Assembly (NCBI GenBank): GCA_030248195.1
Contig: JASAND010007603.1
Span: 1-64,000, forward strand
Direction: 5' to 3'
Source of the DNA: Trissonchulus latispiculum
Lineage: Eukaryota > Nematoda > Enoplea > Enoplida > Ironidae
DNA: 64,000 nt
The notes below the pieces were generated by a model. That model ran no database searches. It saw only the letters and a program-made list of their open reading frames with translations, and had not been told where the DNA came from. Each line of letters starts with the position of its first letter. Positions within the stretch are counted from its first letter, which is position 1. This document shows, piece after piece, positions 55,901-64,000 of the stretch. The position numbers and the translations under genes were made by a program.

Positions 55901-58900
55901 TGACAAGGAGAACGCGGGGAGTCAGAAATGAGCTAGAGTTTTTTAAGTTCTAGACTTGACAAATGACACTTGTTCTCCAAAAATGGCAAAAACGGTGACT
56001 TTGGTAGTCTTTTAAGCTCAACTTTTTCCAGCAGCAAGCAACAGCAAACTGCTTTACACCATTAAATAAGGTCACATCTCGAGCATTCCAACAATGTACG
56101 TATAAATCAAGCTCTAAGAATTTGGTTGATCTCCTGCAATAAGTCACTGAAGTTGACCAACTTCAATTGGGGGGGGGGAGTTCAACTGATCCCGTTGAAG
56201 TTCTCTTGACAGCTGGCAGAACAGCAGATTGAAAAGGTTGGATTTGCTGTGATTTATTTGCTTAAATTCCACCAGTAACTGAGCTACTTCTTTTATTTCA
56301 GTGGTCAGTCCAGAATGGACACCTTGGTCTTCCTGGAGCACCTGTCACAACGGACGGCAAGTCAGATCACGCGGCTGCTATGCTGTGGGTAGTTTCACCT
56401 GTGTGGGGAGCCGAGTTGAGGACAAAATGTGCGACGGAATGCAACCATTGCTACCATTTATGGAGCCCAAATTCATCATACAGGAAAGACAGCCTGCGGG
56501 TCAAACAGTTTCGGCCCCGGCTGGCTACTCCAGCCCAAGTGGAGGTTATGGTATACCCTCCGGTTACGGTAATTCCCAACCGGCTTCATTTGGAGGAGCT
56601 ACAGGAGGCCAGAGAATTGCGTCAACGAGCAGCGGGGGAGGCGGTTACCCTTCTGGCCAGTCCGCTGGAGCTTACGGTAGCAGTCCTACAGGTTATGGAT
56701 TTCCTAATCGTGGAGGTCACGGCAGCGGAGCCGGACAGCAAGGTTTCCAGATTCCCAGCGGAATACAGCCCATTGGTGGTGGATTGGCAATGGTAGCTGG
56801 CAATTCCATGGCAAATGTCCTGGGTCAGATTATGAACATTGCTGGCACTATGCCAGCAGTTCCTCTGGGTGGCGTTGCAACAGGAGGACAGAGACCTGCA
56901 CAGGGAGCCGGTTATCCGGCTGAATCCTACTCAGCCAGTTCAGCCTATGGGGGAACTACGGGAGGCCAACGCATAGTTCCCAGACCTAGTACCAATCTGC
57001 AACCCTATCAGGGCCCACTAGCTCCCACATCCAGCGATTACGGACGCAAAGACAGCGGAACCCTTTCAGTTGGTCCTGGTCCAGCACCTTCCCAAGGCGG
57101 GTACGGTGGCAGTCCCAGTGTACCATCGCCGGCGGAGTACCCCGCCTCTACACCAGCTGGTGGCGGTTACGATCAGCCTAATCCTGCACCGGCTCCTTCT
57201 CAGGGAGGATACGGCAGTCCAAGTGTTCCGGCTACAACAGCCTATCCTGCACCATCGTCAAGTCCAGGTGGCTACGACTCACAGCAACCCAGCGAGTACA
57301 GCGTGTCGAAACCAGCCGGTTATGGTAGCTCAAATCCAAGCTCGAGCTCTTCCTACGGCAGTTCTGCTTCTTCATCCTATGGTAGCCAGCCATCACCCTC
57401 ACCCAGCTATGGATCTGCGGGAGGCGGCCAAATGGTTTATCCCAGTCACGGATCCCAACTGGGGCATCCAAAGTTGCCAATCCCCATCGATATTCGGCCA
57501 AAGTTCCAAGTTCACGAGTTGCAGGGACCACCTGCCATCCGACCCGATAGTTCCGGAGGCTGTTCCAGCTGTGATCTTACAGGCCCTGGCGACGTGCCAC
57601 TGTATGGCTCTGATAAGCTAAAGAATCTTCCAGAAGGACCGCCTGGATTGCGACCAAATGACCTATTTTTCCCTACCGATTTCGGCGCCGAGAAAGCCCT
57701 CAGTTCACGAGTGATTCCACTGGGGCCGCCTGGTCAGTTTTCCCTACCAATTGACGATCTGGCAAGGCTGGCTCTGGAAGGAGTAGTAACGGTCCAGAAG
57801 GCCAGCGAACCGGCACCTCCCCCTTCACCGCCTCAGCCAAAGGTTGTTGGACCGTTGGCTTTGGACGTCAGCAATCTAGTTCCACTTCTACAAGGGCTGC
57901 AGTCACCGCTGCCTGGCTATGCTTTTGTAGAGTCATTCATGGAAACACCTCAAGTCTATCCCAAAAAACCTGACGATAGCTATGGGGGAGAGGCCGAATA
58001 TGCACAACTTCTGGCGGGTCCATATAATAAATCGGACGACCACAGGATTCCTTCCGTTCACGATATACTCTCAGGAATTTCAGAAATGGAAAGAAGCCCA
58101 GAGCTTGGTGAAAGTTTCAGCATCGACAATCCAAGAGTACTCCTAACTTCACACCAAATTGAGAGTCTCCTAAACGCCAGTCAACAGCCGGAAGGACAGG
58201 AAGGTCCGTCCGCTCATCCAGCCACCATAGAGCCTAACTCAACCACAGCTGTGGCTCAGGAACCACCGGAAACACCTGGCACAACTCAAGCCGCCAGCAG
58301 CTTTATAGTTTACAACAAAGATTTGACTGAAAGCATTTTCCAACCAGAGGAGGAGCTATCCTTTAATATTCCTGTTCTAGATCCCTACGCCGAGCCGATA
58401 CCGCTACTGCCACCAAGTGATCTGAAACCGATGGGAGTGGAGAAGATGCCGTTGCCTGCGCTAACGGGATCGTTTCGAAGGGACGCTCCCAATATCTACA
58501 ATTCGATTGATTTTGGGGAGCATCCCAGCTCTTTCTACAGTTCATTGCAGATTGGAAACGGTCTTCCGATGGAAACAATCTACGCTCGTAAGTACAACAG
58601 TATATAAAGTTTTTAAATAACTAAGCTAAGCTAAGCTGAGCTAGCAAATTAAACTTAGTTATTAGCTTATTGCTTATGAGCAAAACTAAACAAAATACTT
58701 TCATAGCTTTCCAGCATACTTACGTGAGTTAAATTAAACTGGAAACCTTAATCATTAGTCGCTGTTAGCAAATAATTAACTGCTTTCAAGTCTTCTTTCA
58801 AAAACATACTCCACGCCCACAATTCAGTTATCCCCAGAAGGGCGGTAACCTCTAGACATTTTAAACAAGGAACAAGGCAGTGATTATCATGACTCAACTA

Positions 58901-59872
58901 AAATTCCTGAAAACTTGACGTTAAAACAAAAAGTGCCAAATTCATAAATGAAAATGTTTTACAACTTTACTTAATTTATTTCTGGTTTAAGCTTTTATTT
59001 ACTTATTAGCGATTATCATATACGTATATATTCCATTAAAATTTCGAACATATAAATTACTTAGTATCCCTAATTTCATTCCACTACATCTTCCATTTCT
59101 GATTTTCGAAATTTGGAACCTTTAAAATTACTTTACTTAATTTCTTTAAACTCTAACTACTAAACAAAGCGCAGAGACTTTTATCCTTATTTTTTATTTT
59201 TACTCATACATACATTCTTCATTTGTAGCCAACGAAGGCCAATGGTCAGAGTGGTCGGAATGGTCCAAATGTATCTGCGGATTCAGAAGCCGAACCCGAA
59301 CCTGTCTTTATCGTCTCGGCGGATTCTATACGGACGGATGCTCTGGCAACTCCTACATACGGGAAGTCTGCACCAACGGAACCTGCCTAACCAAGATTCC
59401 ACTACCGGCTAACCTACCCGAGCCTGCCCGCAGAACGCTAAGACCGGAACCCGTTTATGTCACACCGACACCGCGGCCTCTGCGTCCCGAACCGCCCCTG
59501 TTCACTTTCGAATTCGGACCCACCCGAGCCGAACCTACCAACATGCCGCCCGGTTACGGTATGCCTACAAATGGAGGCTACGGTTTGCCTCCTATGAACG
59601 GAGGTTACGGTATGCCTCCCACAAATGGAGGATATGGTCAGCAGCCTCAGCCTCAACCTCAGCCTGGTAACGGTAAAGAACCATCTACAGCACCGCTTAG
59701 ACCCGAGCCTATAGCACCCATAGTACCCCTTCCAGCCTATGGGTCCGCACAACCTCCAGCGGGTTACGGTAAACCGGTCGGAATCGCCATGCCTGCAACA
59801 CACTACTTTGGATCCCTCCGATACGATAAAGGACTAAAGGATGCCGTGCAGAAGGCGCTGGCTAAAGCATGA
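52978..59872 (+). CDS. Secreted thrombospondin-type-1 (TSP1) protein with Gly/Tyr/Pro-rich repeats
   Basis: Three exons join in phase to 1002 residues: 52978-53056, 56302-58587 and 59229-59872. Donors are GGTAAGAA and CGTAAGTA; acceptors tttatttcag and tttgtag. Exon 1 is a signal peptide (MLLHTVLELLVTIIICNA). Exon 2 starts with a TSP1 repeat (PEWTPWSSWSTC, about residues 30-75, four Cys), then ~350 residues of Gly/Ser/Tyr/Pro-rich low complexity (SYGSSASSSYGS, GGQRI repeats), then a Pro-rich region. Exon 3 starts with a second TSP1 repeat (QWSEWSEWSKC, about 791-840, six Cys) and ends with tandem GGYGMPP-type repeats. No membrane anchor follows, so an extracellular-matrix or cuticle-type protein is likely. 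WxxW motifs are usual C-mannosylation sites. The link from exon 1 is inferred from phase and signal peptide; exons 2-3 are firm. Intron 1 hosts nested hAT-like elements. Confidence 0.78.
53057..53667. other. TSP1 gene intron 1, 5' part
   Basis: Non-coding AT-rich intron sequence before the nested hAT-like elements; no feature seen. Confidence 0.4.
53676..55790. mobile_element. hAT-like element with GCGGTC-rich ends (outer of a nested pair)
   Basis: Left end CAGAGTTAGACGCGGTC and right end complementary to CAGAGTTGGAG, flanked by a perfect 8-bp duplication GCCACACA (53668-53675 and 55791-55798). It is interrupted by a second element of the same kind at 54119-55120; without it the outer copy is about 1.1 kb. 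No transposase ORF remains, so it is non-autonomous. Confidence 0.8.
54119..55120. mobile_element. hAT-like element with GCGGTC-rich ends (inner of a nested pair)
   Basis: Left end CAGAGTTATGTCC; right end, reverse-complemented, CAGAGTTGGACGCGGTC. A perfect 8-bp duplication CCTTACGA flanks it (54111-54118 and 55121-55128). The right part (54780-55120) is the inverted match of the outer element's left part (53676-54010), so the inner copy inserted in the opposite orientation. Ends are rich in GCGGTC/GACCGC words. Length about 1.0 kb, no ORF of note. Confidence 0.8.
58588..59228. other. TSP1 gene intron 2
   Basis: AT-rich, with a short ctaagctaagctgagcta repeat near 58622. No other feature. 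Confidence 0.6.
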
Positions 59873-61448
59873 ATGAATTAGGTATAATTATAACATACGT
59901 ATGTAATTATAGCTAACGCATATATCTATTAGCTTTATTTTCATTAATCCTCAAGAACCGGCACGTTAATGAAAACCGTCATACATACAGAGCACTGAGG
60001 AAGCCGCGCTTCAACATCTACAACCCTGTGAAACCAAGAAATATTTTTTAGAAATATATATTTTACCAGAATTTAAATCTATTCACTGGACTGAATTAAT
60101 TACTTATTAATTAATTAATTAATTATTAATGCTACTGACTGTTTCATCCGTAAAACTGGTTTGAACTTAATCAGCGTCGATGATTTTGCAAATTATTAAG
60201 TTCTGACTTTCGTACTAAATTCGTGTATCTTTAGAAACAGATATCTTTGGAAACAATCAAAATTCAGACACAAACATGCCCACCTATGTAGGAAAGCCAC
60301 TAACGACCGAATTTGAACAAACCCCGAATTCTACGCAGCGGTTTTCTGTTAGTGAGATACACGAGTACCACAAAATTGGTCTTCTTCCCCAAATTTTAAA
60401 TAAGGTATGCTCTCCAAACGGTTTGTTCTTGACTCTTAACGGACTCAGCTCAAACTAGTATGTTTGCACTTATCCACTATATCTGACTGATTGAAGATTA
60501 AGTTTAGAAACCTTAAAATTAAAAATTCAATTTTTGTTAAAGGGGGACCAAGATGAAACAAAACTTATAAGGGGGGAGAGGAAGACCAAAAGTGGGGGAA
60601 ATAAGATGCGCTAAAAATGCTAAAACTATAGTACAGTATAATTATTCTTTTGCCTGCATATACTGCTATAACTAAGCTGAAAAAGAATTAAACATTAAGT
60701 TTTAGTGTATCCCAAAATAGATGATTTTAGACCAAATCTTTTAAATTTTTGACCAAAAATTCTAAAAATTTGCCATTTTCTGGGCACCCTAGGAGGAGAA
60801 GCCCAAAAATTAAGGGGCGCCCCCAGTAAAAAGCTCAGGTTTTCCTCTGTCTTGGAAAACAAGTTTGTTACCTATACGAATGTGTTCGCATGCAAAATGT
60901 GAATTAAAATAATCACAGCGGGGTGATTACTTAATCCACAGTTTCTTTCTATATATATATATATTGCCATGGAATGCCATTCGGAAGAATATGAACGTTC
61001 ATGTAGTATATAAGCTAATTGAAGTAACCATGTATTTTTATTATTATATATTACAGGTAGCCTCTGTTTAGATCTCTTCACAGTTTGATATTACAAGAAT
61101 ACGCAACGCAGTCTAGTCCAAACCGTCTGAAAAACTTACGTAATCACTGGAACCTGACAGACATTTCCTGTTTTGACCATTTAATCTGTATATATATTAT
61201 ATATGTATTGTTTCGGTGTTAATAAATTGCAAAAATTTTGCTGTAGCAAAGATATAAATATAAAAATATAAAGCGACAGTTTAAATTAGCGATACTTTAA
61301 CAGGTCAACTCAATGCCGGATCATATAGATATAGTACTCACTCGGAATGCAAATATAGCTCAGAACCAATCATCATCCATTGCAATAGTGTATAAACTGA
61401 TTACACAAATGCAAAATATTGAATTACGGTGATCCTCGAAGGAACTGA
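59873..61448. other. 3' flank of the TSP1 gene and intergenic sequence
   Basis: (TTAA)n-type repeat at 60104-60127, a small G-run block at 60540-60600, and an (AT)n run at 60950-60963. Short ORFs here look random. Confidence 0.4.
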
Positions 61449-61850
61449 GGGCCCGTTGCATAAAAGTGATTAGTTGATTAGTGAATAGCGATTAGATGAA
61501 TAGTGTAGCGGTTTTTCGAGCAAAACTTGTGCTACAGTACACCATTTTTAGAGCTTTTAGTATCATATTGCAGCTGTGGCAGCGCTTTATACAGAACTGA
61601 TGAAGTATTTAATTTATCCTCACTGACTCATTAAGTAAAGCGAAACTTTGAACTCAATCGTAATTTCTTTACTCTTTTCGCCGGCATCACTCCTATTTAA
61701 GTTGTAATTTAATTTAGGCTTTTCAGTTCACTAGAACGCTCAAAGTGCTTTCATATGACATATAAATTATTATCGTAGCTCATTCGTAGCTTTGATTATC
61801 CTCTAAAAACTGCTACACTAATCAACTAATCACTTTTATGCAACGGGCCC
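61449..61850. mobile_element. MITE with long inverted ends (402 bp)
   Basis: The left end GGGCCCGTTGCATAAAAG, followed by tgattagttgattag, is mirrored by the right end CTTTTATGCAACGGGCCC. Inverted repeats are about 35 bp. The interior is non-coding. The target duplication could not be fixed because the right end has an extra C. The superfamily is left open. Confidence 0.65.
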
Positions 61851-63470
61851 CTTACTGATACATTTTGCCACCACCGGTTTGCCAGTTTACTACCAGCAAC
61901 AACAGGGTTGATAAACATGGATCACACAGCGTATAGACCTATTTTTGCTTAGACCTTGACTCAAACTCCTACAATGATATCATCAGTTTGTTAGTTATTG
62001 CTGCTTGCAAAGCTGAATTATTAAACATTTTGGAAATCATTAAGCGATTTGCAAAAATCCAGTCCAAATTTGAAAAGTTTGACGAAAATCCTAAGGTGCA
62101 ATCTCAAGCCTATGAACAAGCCAGGTCTTTTACAAGGCAAAAGGAAAAAGTTGCGGTCACAAAAATGCGTCCACGCTCGCATGAACCTGCGGGTAACCGC
62201 ACCAGTAGTCAACCCTATTGCAAAGTAACACACATCAGAAATGGCAAGAGTGAAGAGCAGTAAACAATTCCTTCAAATAGTAGAGCAACTGTTCTCAGCA
62301 GAAATATTGAACCGGACAACTTAGCTCCTGACCCGGCAGGCGGCATACTTCAGAGTTTGGCACGGTTCTCCCAAAATATCAATACTAGTTTTTACTGTAA
62401 TGGATAAAATACCAAATTATTTGTGATTTCTTTCTGCCTATGTGCTTGTATCCTGCTCGAAGGAAGGATCACACGAAACTACAAACATTTTGTAAACAAA
62501 ACTCAAAGCATTGAAGCCCGCTCCTTTCTGTAAAGGATCAGGAAGTTTGCTTAACGAATGAGCTAGAAACTCTCGTGGGTCTTCAAAATTGCCGGACAAC
62601 TTGAGAAAAATAAACTGAAGAATGTCTTGCCAAAATTGAAGAAATTACTAAAATTATGAATCTAACTAAACTAAATAATACGATGGCGACCAAGTTCATT
62701 AAGTTATATGAAGCTACAGACCAATGATGTAGGAGAAAAGTGAAATTCTCAAATCTAAATTTTTTCAAAATCAATTTCGTCAGACGCATTAAGGCACAAT
62801 TTTCGAAGAATTGTGGTAAATCAGAATAGCCGAGCAGATCTTATTCGGTAGAAAAATAAGCCTGTACACCTTCAAAACCCAATTTAACAACTGACTGACT
62901 ACACACAACTTACAGTTAGTCACCACTGTAAATTCCAAGCCCAGGAAGTTATCAAATCTATAGATTTGGCTTGTACCGTTAAGAAATCTTCCGGACCTAC
63001 TTACATCAGCAGGACGGAACAGCCCAGCTCCGGCCCGGCCACAACTCTAAATTCATATCAGAGATCAACCCTAAGTGGGATGTACACTATGCAACTGTTG
63101 CATCAAATCACTACCTGTGCAACCCAGCTTATTGTGCCTAAACGGAGTAATTAGCACAACTCATGCATTGACTGATTTAGACATTTTGATAACCTTGACA
63201 CCTAACCTAAGCTCCTTAATAACAATACTTGCGTATACCTCATCAAACAATAAACGCCACTCTTTATGTTAAAACAATTTACTAACATCAAAACTACAAC
63301 TTTATTGTGAAAAACAATAAAAGAACAGAACAGGCAAACAGTTTACAGTCTATTTTAAGCTTCTGTCACATCAAGATTAAGTTATCATCGAAACAGAACT
63401 TTGCTTCATTGAAGGGGTAGCAGAAGTAGTCACAACAACCAAAAGGCCAAACAATAACCACAGACTACAA
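61851..63470. other. Intergenic, possible decayed retroelement coding
   Basis: A 91-codon plus-strand frame at 61988-62263 (ILEIIKRFAKIQSKFEKF) and short frames near 62870-63150 could be remains of a gag-like gene, but no diagnostic motif is complete. On the minus strand AATAAA at 63301-63306 could polyadenylate the exon at 63471-63578. Confidence 0.3.
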
Positions 63471-63578
63471 TCAGGACACAAAATCCTCTGCATCCGCTTT
63501 GGATTTTGAAGCGGCCTGGGGTGATCGCTGATCGGTCCTCAGAAGACTGGAAGGTCGTTTCTTGTATTGAACGAAGAA
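63471..63578 (-). CDS. Candidate last exon of a minus-strand gene
   Basis: After a good acceptor (gtgaaatttcag) a 36-codon frame reads FFVQYKKRPSSLLRTDQ... and ends ...ADAEDFVS before TGA (63471-63473). The tail is basic and Ser-rich with an acidic end. It is followed ~165 nt downstream by a minus-strand AATAAA (63301-63306), in the usual range for a 3' UTR. Upstream exons would lie beyond 64 kb. Family unknown. Confidence 0.4.
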   Translation of the reverse strand, partial: FFVQYKKRPSSLLRTDQRSPQAASKSKADAEDFVS

Positions 63579-63762
63579 CTGAAATTTCACAAATAAGAAG
63601 GATCATACAATAGGATGCTGTCGCTGTACCTGGCTCTATAGTTCACTTCCCTTCTCCTATTTCTTCTCTTTTATATTCGCGGACACTCATGATCCACTCC
63701 GCAACGTTTATTGACAAACTACATTCGGTACTACTGTTCGGTACAAACTACAAACATCTTAC

Positions 63763-64000
63763 TAGTGATGTTTCAGTCACTGAAACTGAAAGTATTTGAG
63801 AAAGTGGACTGAAACTGAAACTGAAACTATATTCGAAACTGAACTGAAACTGGAACTGAAACTGAAACTATCCCAATTCTAGGACTGAAACTGAAACTGA
63901 AACTAGTATAATCTGAAACCATTTCAGTCCCAGCGTAAAACCTGAAGCTCTTCTTGCTCGCTGGAACTGAAACAGGTTTCAGTTCATGCTGAGACTGAAA
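63763..64000. mobile_element. hAT-like MITE with TTTCAG repeats, copy 3 (runs off the window)
   Basis: Starts TAGTGATGTTTCAG, identical to the left end of copy 2, then CTGAAA arrays to the window end. The expected left target copy would be CATCTTAC (63755-63762); the right end is outside the window. Confidence 0.7.

Noticed and set aside
56301..56341. Independent translation start of the TSP1 protein at the beginning of exon 2
   Set aside because: The frame opens directly at an intron acceptor without an ATG; a signal-peptide exon with matching phase at 52978-53056 explains the start better.

Overview
The window looks like nuclear DNA of an invertebrate metazoan. Coding sequence is split by GT-AG introns, one gene is a complete Shaw-type (Kv3) potassium channel, another encodes a secreted thrombospondin-type-1 protein, and the spaces are filled with animal-type transposons (Ty3/gypsy, hAT-like, mariner-like and PIF-like MITEs, tRNA-derived SINEs, LINE fragments). 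I cannot name the phylum. Nothing suggests a prokaryote.

Layout. 1-3475: C/G-homopolymer sequence, a LINE endonuclease fragment, a 301-bp direct repeat carrying a tRNA-like promoter, and the left half of a dispersed repeat (R1). 3480-22857: one 19.4-kb Ty3/gypsy element on the minus strand, inserted in R1 with a GAGG target duplication. Its order is 5' LTR (22857-20597), gag, an intact 1725-codon pol, three small ORFs, an unknown accessory ORF, then a long frameshifted accessory ORF ending in a NADAR (YbiA/DUF1768)-like domain, then the 3' LTR. 22858-28079: R1 remainder, palindromic (foldback) elements, an (AT)n tract. 28080-34455 (+): last four exons of a single-pass membrane receptor with an FSNPMY endocytosis-type tail. 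35079-45877 (-): a Shaw channel with eight exon positions and two alternative S6/C-terminal exons. 45878-52977: intergenic with MITEs and a SINE. 52978-59872 (+): three-exon secreted TSP1 protein whose first intron carries two nested hAT-like elements. 59873-64000: MITE, a candidate last exon of a minus-strand gene (63471-63578), and the start of another TTTCAG hAT-like element.

The main novelty candidate is the retroelement. Behind a standard gag-pol it carries about 6 kb of extra coding sequence whose last protein resembles NADAR N-glycosidases, enzymes known to reverse ADP-ribosylation of guanosine. A retrotransposon carrying such an activity could be countering an ADP-ribosylation-based host response; that is inference. 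The second candidate is the pair of alternative S6 exons in the Shaw gene: both join the pore exon in phase and both end in their own stop codon.

All homology statements come from reading motifs by eye; no database was searched.
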